Program-made: the position numbers and the translations under genes
Shown: positions 49,813 through 62,133 of the stretch, one piece after another
Position numbering within the stretch: position 1 is the stretch's first letter
How the letters are laid out: every line of letters begins with the position of its first letter
Notes under the pieces: model-generated
What the model saw: only the letters and a program-made list of their open reading frames with translations
What the model was told of the DNA's origin: nothing
The model's database searches: none
From: Bufo bufo
Lineage: Eukaryota > Chordata > Amphibia > Anura > Bufonidae
Reading direction: 5' to 3'
DNA: 64,000 nucleotides
NCBI RefSeq assembly: GCF_905171765.1
Contig: NC_053389.1
Coordinates: 218,432,624-218,496,623, forward strand

Positions 49813-51840
49813 ATGTTTCCCTTCACCTTTCAGTGGAGTCTGTATAGCTTGATCACTCTGCTGACTCAAGTACACCGTAGTACAGATCTTTTGTAGCTTG
49901 GGACCCTGCAGGCTCTCTGGAGCAGTGGTTCTTCCAGATGAACTGACTCTGTGGTCTATGGCCTGGAGGAGCAGGAGCTGGATCACATGTTCCGTCACTC
50001 TGTTCCACACTGTGCTCTCTAACTAGCTCTGCCCCTCCCTCCCTTTGCAGGAGGTCGTACCAGCCCACTCCTACCAAGAGGGGAGAAATGGGATGGTAAG
50101 TCACATTCCTGTTGCCAAACACTGCCAACCATAACCCATCTGCTGGTGAACAAAGTATATAGTGTGGCATTACATTGCATTACTGTCACAATGTAGGGGA
50201 AGGGGAGGAACACCAGAATGACAACAGAAGGAAAATGACCCGAAACTAGGCCACACGGCTCAGGAAAGGAAAAGGTCACCACCTAGGAAAACCCTAAACC
50301 TAGCCCTGACTCCTGTCAGTATGAATAGACTCTGAAGGTGGGAATATTCATACACCATAAACCTAGGCCCTAGATACCCTGAAAATCCCTAGGTGTAGTG
50401 ACAGGGTCTGAGACTACTGGTTCCTTCACAGATGAACAAACTAGCGTCTCCCTGAGGCCTAGGAAACAATGAGTAAAAGGGGGAAACAAAATACAAAGGG
50501 GAGAACACTTGTTTTCAATAGAAAATGGATGAGCAGGAACTCAGATGAGGACCACACGCCAGCTCTTCCAACTCCAGGCTGTCACAGCGGGGAGTGGGGG
50601 AAACCCCCCACCGTGCGGTGTCAAAGGGTAAAGGGGATCAGCCTGGCCAAAAGGAGTGATAAGGGAGCAGGTCACCTCCTACCGCATCCCTAATCCTCTC
50701 CCTGACTCCTCACCGTATGAGCGGACCCCGATGGTAGGACGGCTCATACACGGGATACCTAATATCCTGAGTCGCCCTGGAAATCCCTCACATAGGAGCA
50801 GGGGAGAGACTACCTGTTCATTCTCAACACGGAGGAACAGGAGTCTCTAACTAAGACCAGGCTGCAAGCAGAGGGGAACACATACAGCATATGGAGAAGG
50901 CAGGTAAGTGAAACCAGACACACTGACTGGAACCCGTGCACAAGTGCTAGTGTCCACACCAACATCAAAGGACACAGCACACACTACGTACCACACAGGG
51001 ACACAGGACACTCATAGCTGCAATAAATGTGAAACAGGGGAATGTCTAAACAACATGCTAGACACCAAACACTACCAGACATGTAACACCAAAAATAGAC
51101 ATACCAACACCCTGATCAAAACCCACTCCATACACAAAGGGACAGGGAGGGAAGGAGACACCGTGATAACATTGCTGACCACAAGGGTGGCCCTCACTGG
51201 ACAGATGGAACAGAGAACCACCAGCATACACCAAGGCTGGAGGAACACTGGGCTTCAAGCATCCAGCAGAGACTAAATAGCCCAAGCAGCCACACCCACA
51301 CACACAAAAACCCAGTATTCACAAGACACTAGGAAGGGAGTTAACCCTTCCAACACCAGACAAGGGAAGGCTACAACTTAAAGGGGAAGTGCACACACAA
51401 GCATACAAAACCACATGTTACCACCGGCAACAGCATGCGTGGCAAACATGTCACGGCAATCACCCAGAAGGCCAAGACACTGCCACCGCATGCTCTCACA
51501 GCAACACGTTGCCGCGGGCAACCGCAAGTGTGGCAACAGTGTCACAGCGCAAACCAAAGGCCGTGACACAGGCAGATAATATCAACCGCATGGTAGAAAG
51601 TGTGAGTCCAGACTAAAAAGAGGGATAGTAATGACCACAAGCTACACCTGAAACAAGAGGTGTGGTCATACCAACAACAACAACAATGCAAAGTGATACA
51701 GAGAGGTTGTCAGATAACCTCACGTGATGCAAGTCTCTCAGATCTTCTAACCTCTGTCACGGGAGGGATCGTGACAATTACACCACAAACCGATTATCAT
51801 AGTAGTACCCCCAGGTCTGGATTACTTCAACTGTGGGCCA
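49813..51840 (-). mobile_element. family C LTR-like sequence, split by an insertion
   Basis: 49813-50183 and 51777-51840 match parts of 52880-53100 (CCCACTCCTACCAAGAGGGG, GTACCCCCAGGT). The intervening 50184-51776 is a separate insertion with ATTAC duplications. Confidence 0.55.
50184..51776. mobile_element. solo-LTR-like insertion with ATTAC duplication
   Basis: 1593 bp, ends TGTCACAATG and GGATCGTGACA (inverted TGTCAC), flanked by ATTAC at 50179-50183 and 51777-51781. TG...CA ends and a 5-bp duplication fit a solo LTR. A pair of related blocks inside (50290-50480 and 50690-50850, both with CCTGACTCCT and AATCCCT) shows internal duplication. No ORF of note, and orientation is uncertain. Confidence 0.75.
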
Positions 51841-52439
51841 TAAACACCTTCTCTATGCTTGTAAAGTGATGTGATTCCACCTTACAGCACACATAATACA
51901 ACATGTCCGATTTGTTGAATCTTTCCAAAAATTTGATTCATATCTGTTGAATCTACACAAATCAAAGTTGCACTGTGAGGTCTCCTAGGACTCAGATGTT
52001 TTACATCTTTTCTTTATCTCTTTTTTTATTTTCTAAGAATTTTTGCTCTCCCCCCATCCTCTTTTAAGCTATTGAATGTAATTATAGCAATAGCAAATAA
52101 TGTCAGCGTGACAATGACATATATAGCTATCTGTAAAAGCATGGTTAGCCCCTTAGTGACCATCCTGTTTTGGGTGAAAGGGGTTATGCAACCAGTACAT
52201 GTTAATGACCTATCCTCAGGATGGTCTATCAATATCTGATCTGTGAGGGTCTGACTCCCATCACCCCCATCAACTAGCTGTTTTCATACGAGCACTGATT
52301 TCTCTTCAAGATTACAAGTATCACTTGATTACGTGTGTCGTATCGCTTGCAAAGGTGGCACAGCATAATTACGAATGCTTGTTCCATTCAAGTGTAAGTA
52401 ATTAAGTGAGTAATTACACTGTGCCGCCGAGGCTTCTGA

Positions 52440-53100
52440 GACGATGCACAGTGTAATCTTGAAGATGAAGTGCAGAGACCCCCTGAGGAGCTGGAGTAGA
52501 GGATGGGAGTGGAAGTGGTCTTGATATAGTGTTGTAGTGTCATGGTGTCCTACCTCAGGCCGTTGCTCCCTGAGGATCAGTGCAATGAAACGTAACAAAG
52601 TACCTTTTACTAAATGCCACATTGAACAGGAAATACAGTAGCAGCAGGCTTTAGTGCAATTCTACTATGGCACCAGCAAGGATATGGAGGCAGGTTGGTT
52701 GGTGATAACTCAGCACTTAGGGGATACTGGCCTAGTGGTTTTTTGGTGATGGGTGGCTTAGCTGTATTCCCTCACTTCACAGCGGTGTCAGTAGAAGCTG
52801 ATTATAGCAGGTCATTATACTACTTTTATCCTCTTAATTTAGTCAATTTAGTGATGATTCTCTCTGGAAAATTCTCTGTAGAAGCAGGAGCACTGCAGAC
52901 TGCATCCCTCTCCACTCTGTCTCTAGACAGGAACTCCCCCTCCAGACAGGAGCCCACTCCTACCAAGAGGGGAGGAACAGGGTGGTTAACCCAGTTCTGC
53001 CAATCCTTGCCAACCTTCCTTGCTGGTAATAATAATGGCCAGGAACAAACAGTAAAATGCATTACATAACAATAAAAACAATCTATTGTACCCCCAGGTA
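52440..53100 (-). mobile_element. solo LTR-like sequence, family C
   Basis: Related to 5395-5780, 49813-50183 and 59111-59240. Includes GTTGCTCCCTGAGGATCAG, AAGTACCTTTTACT, CCCACTCCTACCAAGAGGGG and ACAATAAAAACAATC. Ends are not clearly defined. 51841-52439 holds nothing I recognise. Confidence 0.5.
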
Positions 53101-53476
53101 TAAAAGCTGCCTCCTCTTCTAACAGCTGATCGGCAAGGAATGCCGGGAGACAGACCCCCACGATCAGATATTGATGACTTATCCTGAGAATAGTGTCCAA
53201 ATAGTAATGGTACTGGCCGCACACCTGTACTGTGAAGGTATATAATTTTTACATGTTTTGTAGATGTAGCCATAAAAGGGTTTGTTTTTTGTGGGACAAG
53301 TTGGTAGTTTTTAATGGCACCATTTTGGGGTACACATAAAATTACTGATTAACGTTTATTAACTCTTTTATAAACTCTTTTTTTTTACAAACTATTCAGC
53401 TTTTATTTTCCGGCGTAAATTATATGATAACTTTATTCTCTAGATCAGTATCATCACTGCAATACAAAAACAAATA

Positions 53477-53808
53477 GGGGGTCGTTTATTATTGGTAGTA
53501 CGCTACTTTTTGGTGTAATTTTATTGCAGATTCGGTCACAAAGTGGTTTTACGGCTGAATCTGCGACTTGAGGGTGGGCCAGGCAGCCCATCGCATTCAT
53601 CATTTTACACGCCAGTTTATGGCTTGGAAAATGGTCTTAAACTATGCCAGCAAAGGAACTGGCATAGTAAATCATGTCGCTCGGCCAGCTGTACCATGCG
53701 CCAAAGTTATGTAGAGGCCTGCGCCTCTACATAATTTTGGCGCATCCAGCACCAGCACAGGGGGATTAAGACCGGCATCTAAATCGCCGGTCTTAATAAA
53801 TAACCCTC
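53477..53808. mobile_element. foldback MITE (GGGTCGTTTATTA ends)
   Basis: The left GGGTCGTTTATTATT pairs with the right TTAATAAATAACCCTC. The interior has further inverted pairs (AGACCGGCATCTAAATCGCC, CTACATAA pairs). The same family is at 57890-58268. Confidence 0.75.
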
Positions 53809-54112
53809 ATAGTTTTTTATGCTTCTTACTTTTGCACAATAAAAACTCATTATTTAAAAACAGAAAATGTTTTTATATTGCCACATTTCAAGACCCTTAA
53901 TTTTTTTTATTTTTCATTCTACAGAGCTGTGTGGGGTTTCATTTTTGCTGCTTTCATTTGTATAATTTTGGGGTATATAACACTTTTTGATTGCTTTTTA
54001 TTCCATTTTTTTAGCAAGTTTTTATGGACACAGCAATACCATATATGTAGAGGGGACTTTATTTTTGCAATTTTTTCAATTGAAAAGCTTTTTGTCAATG
54101 GATAAAAGTATA

Positions 54113-54890
54113 CCATATTTTTCGCCCCATAACCCAAAGTGGGGGAAAAATGTGACTGGGTCTTATGGGGCAAATACTAATTAGCAAATGGGGCAAATAC
54201 TCATTAGTATTGGAAGACCGGGAAGTGGTGAAGACTCTGTACTCACCGCTTCCTGGCCCTCTTCCGTCGGCTGTGCTGTGGCTGCGCACAGCATGAGGGT
54301 GTTCTGTGATCTCAGGCTGTGCGCGTCGGGTCACAGCACAGTCACGGCAGGAAGAAGAGAGAGAGCGCTGGAGGTGAGGAGCGGCGGCGGATTTTTTTAT
54401 TTGCTCTGATGCTGGGGGCTGCTATATGTCTGGGGGCTGCTATATGTCTGGGGGCTGATATAAGGCTGGGGCTGATCTATGGCATGGGGGCTTATCTATG
54501 GCATGGGGGCTGATCTGAGGCATGCGGGGATGATCTGAGGCATGAGGGTCTGATCTGAGGCATGGAGGGCTGATCTGACGTCTGAATGGGGGTCATTTAT
54601 AATGGGGCTCTTATCTGAGGTCTGATTGGGGGTCATTCACATTGGGCTGTGAGCTGAGGTCTGATTGTGGGACTGATCTTATTGGGGTCTTATTAACATT
54701 GGGGGTCTGATCTGAGATCTGATTGAGGGTCTTATTAATATTGGGAGTCTGATTGGGGCTATGAGCTGAGGTCTGATTAACACTGGGGGTCTGATTGCTG
54801 GTTTGATCTGAGGTCTAATAAAAATATTTTTTTCTTATTGTCCTACTCTAAAATCTTGGTGCATCTTATAGGGCAAAAAATACTGTGTTT
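54113..54890. mobile_element. TIR element with TTTTCGCCCCATAA ends and G-rich repeats
   Basis: Left end ATATTTTTCGCCCCATAACC; right end, inverted, GTATTTTTTGCCCTATAAGA. The interior (54405-54830) is made of CTGGGGGCTGATCTGAGG-type degenerate repeats, as at 1530-1735. Non-coding. Confidence 0.75.
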
Positions 54891-55382
54891 TTTTTACTTG
54901 GAATTTTTTTTTCATATAATACTTTTTTTTACCTATTTACTTGTCCTACAAAGGGACTTTAACAAGCGATCTTATGAACACTTCTGTAATACACTGTACT
55001 GCTTATGCAGTGCAGAGTATTATTCTGTCAGTGCTGTAGAGAGGCACAGCCTGATAGGTGTGGATACACTGCAAGCAGGCCTGGGGCCTTTATTAGGCCC
55101 AGGCTGCCATGCCAAGACATCGGCACCCCATAATCTCATTCAGTGGCTTATTCTTAACTAGCCTTGAAAAATTGTCCCTTTTTATTGGGAGCAGAAGCAG
55201 TACAGTTTGGATGTGGAAAGAATAGGGTAATGGGATGTGGCCACAAAAGTAGTGGCAGCAATAGCAGCACAGCATGTGTAGTGTACGGGAGCTGTAATGC
55301 CCGTCACTACAGAAGGGTCACTGGTGTGCTGTCGTTTCTCCTTATTTAAGGGAAAGTTGGTATAAGACATCTTTATAAAATG

Positions 55383-56103
55383 TAATGTAATGTAATGCTA
55401 TGTGCTTCCCTGTTACTGTAAAATGTGCATGTACAGGCCTGCTAGGGGTGTCATTCCAGCTCTGAGTCACTAGAGGGAGCTAGGGAGCCCTAGTTTATAT
55501 AAGGCCCAGTCAGGGTAAGGAGAGGCAGTCTGGAGTCTTGAGTCTAGAGTTAAAGAGTTGGAGTTGGAGATAAGACTATGTCAGAGTCAAGTCCAGGCCT
55601 GAAGCCTGTAGACCAGGAGAGTGTATTGCAGTCCCTGTAACCGGGTTCCAGATCCAAGGAGAAGGTTCCCCTCCTGAGTTCATATATGCAGAAGCAGGAA
55701 TACCACAGTTAACCCGCCTGAGGAAACTGGGAGAGACAGAGGCAAGTCCAGCAAAGCAAGAGGTACTAAAGATAACAGAGGAGGTACTTGATAATTATAA
55801 AACCAAGGATATAAGCCAGAGCTAGGGCACCGGGCCTTGGAGAAGAGTTTCTATGTTCCAGGATCAGTCAGGAATAGAGTGCAAGCCGCCTGTACTGCAA
55901 GTCCTGTGTTTAACACTCTGAAGTCACCTTGCTATATATATTGCCTGCATCAAATGTACTGCAACCAACTGTCTGCAAAGGAACTGCGCTTCCATCTATG
56001 TCCATGTATGATGACTACTAAAGTTTGAGTTCTGTTTTAACATCACGTGGTTCCTCAGTTATTCCTGCTATCAGCAAACGGCGTGCCACCGTTTAATTGG
56101 CAC
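55383..56103 (+). mobile_element. plus-strand LTR with adjoining primer site
   Basis: Starts near TGTAATGTAATGC and ends TTTAATTGGCA. Contains TTATATAAGGCCCAGTCAGG (TATA region, about 55493) and a TAAAGT-type signal near 56020. Directly downstream (56105 on) is TGGCGTCACGAACA, the same primer-site type as in the cold-shock elements. Interior after about 56270 is not recognisable, so this is a 5' LTR remnant. Confidence 0.7.
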
Positions 56104-56104
56104 T

Positions 56105-56122
56105 GGCGTCACGAACATTATT
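56105..56122 (+). promoter_or_regulatory. primer-binding site
   Basis: TGGCGTCACGAACATTAT, one base beyond the LTR end. Confidence 0.6.
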
Positions 56123-56319
56123 TATCATCACCTGCCCTTGCAGAGAGTCAGCTGTCTCAGGTTAGTGTCACAATTGCACTACAACACCCAGGGACATTTC
56201 TACACCTAACTTGAGTACGCTGCACCTCGCAGTAGATGTGTGTGGTGTTTAGGGGCAGTAATAGAAGTAGTATTGACTGTGTAGCGATAATGGTAGTGAC
56301 AGTATGGGGATTAGCAGCA

Positions 56320-56700
56320 GCAAGTAGCAGCTGAAGCAGTGGCAGCAGCAGGCGTCATGCAGTACAGACCAGGAAGAAAGCTGCAGTGGAATGATGACTG
56401 CAGCAGCTGCAGCCATACGGCACAGAACAAGGTGGCAGGCAGGCTGACAGCAGCAGTGACATAATGGTGGCAGCTGTCATATGGCACGGAAAATAATAGA
56501 AGGCATGCAGACAGTGGCAGTGACACGATGATGGCTGCAGCAGCCATACGGTACAGAACATAATTGTAGGCAGGCCAACAGCAGCAGTGGTATGATGGCG
56601 GCAGCAGAAGCCATCTGGTATGAAACATGATGGTAGGCATGCAGACAGTGGTAGTGATATGATGGCGGCAGCAGCAGCCATACATTACAGAGTATGATGG
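56320..56700. repeat. ~65-70-bp minisatellite
   Basis: About six degenerate units with GGCAGCAGCAGCCATAC, ACAGAACATGATGGTAGGC and AGGCAGACAG. Overlapping frames on the minus strand are repeat shadows. Confidence 0.85.
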
Positions 56701-56950
56701 TCTGCAGGTTGCTGGGCCCTATCAGCCTCAGCCAGAGGAGTGTGAAAAGTTATGTTTTGTACACTGGTGGAGAGCAACTTTGTCCATTTGGGTGTCACAA
56801 TGCTCCTTGACAAACTGAAAATACTCTCTGAAATGACACTGGAGGCTGGATAAGACAGTACAGAGAAAGCATGCAGGGCCAGTTCAGGCCACTGTTCCAA
56901 TCTGCCTGCCAGAAGTCCATGGGGAAAAAAACCACTGAAACATCCTGCAC
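56685..56950 (-). pseudogene. hAT transposase dimerisation domain, minus strand
   Basis: Reads WPELALHAFSVLSYPASSVI, then SESIFSLSRSIVTPKW, the hAT C-terminal domain, with a frame change upstream (DFWQADWNS-type text in another frame). It probably belongs with 58620-59110 as one decayed hAT element interrupted by later insertions. Confidence 0.72.
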
Positions 56951-57044
56951 TATGTGATAAATGTGCGGATGTACATGGCTACATTTAAAAAAGAAAAGTC
57001 ACTGAAAAAACACAATAGATGCAAAAATTATTTATAGATTAACT

Positions 57045-57888
57045 ACTCATTCGAATATTGTAAAATCTGAGATTCTTAGCCAATATATTTTGATTAAAAG
57101 ACATCTGTGCCTGCCTACCAGCGACAAGGTGATCTCAGTCAGACAGGACCTACTATAAAACGTAGTTCTATGCCGTTGGGCATCTACATTCAGGAGAGAA
57201 GACCCTACACTGTTTTTTGTGCACTTTTGCCCCGCCTATTCTACAGGTGACTTTGATTAGGTGGTACATATAGCTGTGCATGCTCTTCCTCCTATTGGAT
57301 GCTTGACCCAAGTCCTCCTCTCTGCCACTGACCGGGTATATAATGAGCTCTAAACAGTAATTAACGCTGTGAGAATCAGGTACTCATGTATCCAGCCAGC
57401 GAGCGCACATGCCTTCCTGAATTCAACTTCTACGGCCACATCTCACCTTCTTAGCCCCTGCTCTATATCTTAATCAAAGACAACTGAAGGAGGGTGACAG
57501 AAAATGGTAGCTATTGATGGCCACCACAGAGGGCCAGCTTTTGGGGCGGTATATTGTGCTACACTGTGTTATTTGGTTTTGCTGGGATGGTATTTTGCAC
57601 TATGGTATTGTTGACCCCGTCTACTTGTGTTGCCTCGCCTTCTGTTAATTTGAACCTGCCTACAAAATGGGGCCACTTTTAGTTTTCTTTTTCCAGGGCC
57701 ACTTTAAGTTCTCAGTCCGCCCCTGGGGTCTGCCCCCCTGAATGTAGATGCCCAATGTCATAGAGGCAAGTTTTAGAGTAGGTCCTGCCTGACTGAGACC
57801 ACCTTGGCCCTAATAGGCTCGCACAGATGTGTTTTGATCAAATATATTGCCTAAGAATATCAGATTTTATCATATCAGAATAAGGAGT
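57045..57888. mobile_element. DNA element with ~160-bp inverted ends
   Basis: 57045-57210 and 57722-57888 are inverted copies (GTAAAATCTGAGATTCTTAG with CTAAGAATATCAGATTTTAT; TCTACATTCAGG with CCTGAATGTAGA). The interior of ~510 bp has no gene. Superfamily unknown. Confidence 0.8.
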
Positions 57889-57889
57889 T

Positions 57890-58268
57890 AGCGGGTCATT
57901 TATCAAACATAAATATACCTAAATTAGGATTATTTCTGGTGCAGATTGCGCCACAAAGGTCCTTTGATTCGCAATCTGCTACTTCTCCCCACTCATGCAA
58001 GGTCTAAAAATGGGGGCGTGGTGTGGGCGGGGAAGGGCACGGGTCAGCAGCCCCGTCTCATTTACTATTTTCTATCCCTGTTTTAGGCATAGAAAATGGT
58101 CGAAATGTAAGAGAGCTAGGAAGCTGTCTTACACTTAGAAGTGGCGTGGGAATCCGCCAAAGTTATGTAGAGGGTGGCACCTCTTCATAACTCCAGCGGA
58201 AACACCACCAGGTATACAGGTTATTAAGACCGGCGTCTAAAACGCCGGTCCTAATAAATGTGCCCTTT
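57890..58268. mobile_element. foldback MITE (GGGTCATTTATCAAA ends)
   Basis: Left GGGTCATTTAT pairs with right CCTAATAAATGTGCCC. Same family as 53477-53808. 58269-58619 holds nothing I recognise. Confidence 0.78.
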
Positions 58269-58619
58269 AATCTATATATTTTATTTGCATCTACTGTGTT
58301 AGTGCCAGTGTCCAGGTTGGGCTGAACTTGAGCACTGAGGCGGTACGTCTCCATTTGCCTATACGCGTGAGCCTGATGCGGCTTATGAAAAAATTTCTCC
58401 ATTATGTTGATTATAATGAAATGACTAGGTGACTCAGCAAGGGGCAGAGAGGGGCCCTAGACACATTGGCAGCAGGCATCTGCACACTGAAAGTTGCAGC
58501 AAGCTATGTACACAGTATATCCTGGTAAAGTAATTTGGCCTAACTTTAATCAACAGGAAAACATTCCTCCATATTGCTTTGATAGCAAGGGTCTAAAAGT
58601 ATGACCATTCAGTAATAAT

Positions 58620-59110
58620 GAGATTGCTGGATGTAAGGAGACACCTGTCATTACATGAGCAAGCAAGCATACAGCTTGCCATTCTCACCAGCATGCCCAA
58701 GGACCCAGGTCTTTCTGGGTCTGCCCCCATTGAGTTGATTGGTCATCTTGGCCAGTGTTCTCGTCATCCTCATCATCAGACTCGCCCTCCTGCACAAGTG
58801 ACTACTCCTACGCCTCCTCCAGTGACAGCTCCTCATCCTCCACTTCCTCCTTCATGGGACTTTCTCTGTGCATGTCCCCAACAACTACAGGGCGGCCAGT
58901 AAGATGTGTAAGCTGTTCTTATTCCGCTGTCCCTTGTGCATCAGTGTGAGCATCTGCTCTAAGATAAATATCAGGCAGATGACATTGTTGATGCCGTAGT
59001 TGTCCCTACTGGCAAATTTGCAGGCCTCTTCAAGTGTAAGTATGCAGAAGGCGTCTCTGATAAGCTGCCAATGCCTTACCTCAAAACAACACATGCTTCC
59101 TGTGCGGCGA
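58620..59110 (-). pseudogene. hAT transposase middle part, minus strand
   Basis: Minus-strand frame with RHWQLIRDAFCILTLEEACK and FASRDNYGINNVICLIFIL, the segment before the acidic linker in amphibian hAT transposases, then an acidic stretch (ESDDEDDE type) and ATGTCAGG-type text. Frameshifted. The C-terminal domain lies at 56685-56950. Confidence 0.62.
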
Positions 59111-59240
59111 GCCTCTGACAAGCATAAGATGGGAGTGGTAGTAGCCCTGATGAGATTTTTTGTCATGGTGTGCTCCCTCAGGACGTTGCTCCCTGGGGAT
59201 CGGTGTAGTGGAAAAGTAGTTAGAAGAATCAGGTCAGAAG
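59111..59240 (-). mobile_element. LTR fragment, family C
   Basis: GATGGGAGTGGTAGTAG, GTGTGCTCCCTCAGGACG and TTGCTCCCTGGGGATC, as in 52495-52590 and 5440-5510. Confidence 0.5.
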
Positions 59241-60285
59241 TGAATATGTCAAAAAATAAGAATATCACATAATTTTATTCATACAAAATCACAAATGTAT
59301 TAAAAATAATATTGCTGTATACTACTGAAGGGAAGAGAAACATCCCAAGAATTCAGAATGCATACTAATTAACAAGTCATGTCACAACGAGCATAAATGA
59401 AAATAAATAAAAAAAAGAAGAAAATGTCGTACAAAAATATCCAAATAACAGATTATATCACCAGCAGGCCAGTGTCACAATCCGATGTTAAATAACAGCA
59501 GATAATAAATAACTAATAATATTGAAATAATCACTCTATATCCTTAATAAAGTCACACATGTCCAAATGTGGAATGAAACACACTAGTATCCTAAAAAAC
59601 AATGGAATGTGCACATACAAAACATCCCAAATGCAGAAAATCAAAAAAGGGAAAGCCTAAGATAAACAGCAATCCAGAAAACACATACCCCGCAACATGA
59701 AGAGTGTGACGTTACACCGCTAGAAAGAAGAGTCCACCTCGAAGACAGTTTCACCTACTGGTAAGAAGTTTTAGATCCAGTAGCCCATATCTGAGCTTTA
59801 AGTTTCTCTATTATACCCCTTATCATGGGGTTTTAGTTTCTTCTGAGGTGACATCCAGGCTGGCGGTTAATACTACAGGACTGCTGCTTATTTTGTCCCC
59901 ACATATCTTGATTTTTTTGTCCCCTGAGGAACCGGTTGTTTTGATGGGGAAACACAGCGTCGGGACTCCATAATATCCATTTTTGGGACAACATTTGATC
60001 AACAGGGTCTGGACAGGCATCAGCTAGGGTTTAGCCACTGAGAGGTGGGGTTGCCCCTTTCGGGGGCGGGTGCTCTGCCTGTAGGCAAGGTAAGTCCTAG
60101 GGACATTGTAAGGACAGAAATGTTGGTCCCACAATCCTGCACACAAGATCACAACCATCAAGATATGCGTGTCACCAAACCGTGAGTAAGAAGGACAATT
60201 ACAGTCCTGCCTCGTGATAACCTGTCCACTTTCTGATGATTATTATGGTTTTGGACTATTAAGGTATAATATAATCAAACATTTT
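59241..60285. other. no recognisable feature (AT-rich)
   Basis: A-rich sequence to about 59720, then mixed sequence. No ORF with family motifs, no terminal repeats and no tandem structure that I can see. Confidence 0.4.
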
Positions 60286-60635
60286 TTGTATTTTTGTATC
60301 CACTGTATTTACTGAAGAACATAAACTGTCAGATGTACAGAATGTAAAAGTCAATTCTCCATTAAAAGTGCCCTGTCTGACCCAGGAAGAAGTACTGCGG
60401 CGTCTTAAAAAGATTAAAATAGACAAATCGACGGAACCAGATGGCATACACCTCCGTATCTTAAGAGAATTGAGTAATGTCATAGCCAAACCCTTATTTC
60501 TGATATTCTGATATTTTAGGACTCTATACTGACAGGGAGTGTTCCACAGGATTGCCGCATAGCAAATGTGGTGCCAATATTCAAAAAGGGTCCAAAAACA
60601 GAGCCCGGAAAAGATAGGCCGGTAAGTTTAACATC

Positions 60636-60813
60636 ATAAAGCTACGATTTTTCAAGATTCGGTGAGTGCCACTTTTTCCTTCTACTTATTTATGCGATTA
60701 TTGGTCTGCTAGCTCTGGCAGAGCACCACCTATTTCACTGCATGTTTGCTGGAAGAGAAGTGTTGCTGACATTGGACCGCGTTCAGTAGTGCCGGCTGTG
60801 ATTTTATTCTTGT
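60636..60813. mobile_element. 178-bp retroposed insertion with 14-bp duplication
   Basis: GTAAGTTTAACATC occurs at 60622-60635 and 60814-60827, and only once in LINE copy 1. The 14-bp duplication is typical of LINE-driven target-primed integration. The insert has no poly(A) end and I do not recognise it; it may be a SINE or a truncated LINE piece. Confidence 0.75.
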
Positions 60814-60827
60814 GTAAGTTTAACATC

Positions 60828-61265
60828 TGTTGTGGGTAAACTGTTTGAAGGTTTTCTAAGAAATGCTATCTTGGAGTACCTTAATGAAAATAAACAAATA
60901 AAGCCATATCAACATGGCTTCATGAGGGATCGGTCATGTCAAACTAATTTAATCAGTTTCTATGAGGAGGTAAGTTCTAGACTTGACCGCGGCGATGCAA
61001 TGGATGTCATATATCTGGACTTCTCCAAAGCATTTGACACTGTACCACATAAAAGGTTAGTATATAAAATGAGAATGCTCGGACAGGGGGAAAATGTCTG
61101 TATGTGGGTAAGTAACTGGCTCAATGATAGAAAACAGAGGGTGGTTATTAACGGTACACACAGATTAGGTCACTGTCACTAGTGGGGTACCACAGGGGTC
61201 AGTATTGGGTCCTATTATATTCAATATATTTATTAATGATATTGTAGAAGGCTTGTATGGTAAAA
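60828..61265 (+). pseudogene. LINE reverse transcriptase, copy 2
   Basis: Reads MGKLFEGFLRNAILEYLNEN, then DRSCQTNLISFYEEVSSRL, YLDFSKAFDTVPHKRL and SNWLNDRKQRVVINGTH. A one-base loss near 61170 shifts the frame before SGVPQGS. The FADD region is lost at the element inserted at 61268. Confidence 0.88.
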
Positions 61266-61267
61266 TA

Positions 61268-62133
61268 ATACCTCAGCAAACTTTTTTCGCAATAGTCCAC
61301 ACCTCTAACTCCGCCCAAAACATAACTAAATACCTAATCCCAACCAGTACCCTAAATGCCCCCACATACTAATTATTCCCCCTTTATGCCCACTCACAGT
61401 AATTATACCAGATATGTGGCCCCCTCACAGTAATATGCCCAGTAAAGTGCCCCCTTCACAGGCAGGATTAAGGGGGTGCATTGAGGGGGATTATGAGGGT
61501 GCAGTGCAGGGGTTATGGGTGCAGTGCGGGGGGGATTACTCAGGTCCTTGAACAGCTGTATCAGGAATTATAATTTACAGGGATGTTTTCTATACATTTA
61601 TTACACCCCAGAATATTTCAGGGGTTCACTAGAGCAGGGTACATACTTCTAGGGCGCAGGGCCATACTCTGCTCCATTGTAAATTGGCATCCCCTCTGCT
61701 GCAGCCAGCCTATCTCCAATAACTTCACTGGCAAGGAACCCAGGAGAGAAGTCCTCTGTCATCTGCCGAGACCTGACCACAAGATGCATCTCTGCTGCCG
61801 GACAGCCGTGTACACACATCCATCCAGCGGGCAGCATCACTGAAGAGGGGAATCTGTGGGAACACAGAGCAGTAGAGCCAGGGAGCCAGCAGCAGCAGGA
61901 TACACGAAGCTCCCGGCGGACCCACCCCACCACGCCCCCTACCCAGAACTGCAGTGTGGAGCGCCGGCAGGGGGTAGGAATGATGCCGTCTCTCTGCTTC
62001 ATCATTAGAGACAGCTGTCTCTGCTTCTATGGAAGCAGGGACAGCTGCCAAAAAGCGAGACATACATCCCCTGTAACCGGCCAGCCACTGAAATCCGTGA
62101 CTATCCCGCCGGATCCGGGACGGTTGGGAGGTA
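61268..62133. mobile_element. TIR element (ATACCTC ends) inside the LINE
   Basis: Begins ATACCTCAGCAAACTTTTTT and ends GGACGGTTGGGAGGTATG, inverted CATACCTCCCAAC. About 20 bp of LINE sequence seen in copy 1 is missing at the site. Contains CCCCCTCACAGTAATATGCC-type repeats (61380-61460). No gene. Confidence 0.68.

Noticed and set aside
52329..52622. Minus-strand 97-codon ORF as a gene
   Set aside because: Lies across the edge of an LTR-like repeat found in several places; no start context or family motif.
58618..58902. Plus-strand Pro/Thr-rich ORF as a host gene
   Set aside because: The minus strand of the same region reads hAT transposase and acidic linker text, which explains the open plus frame.
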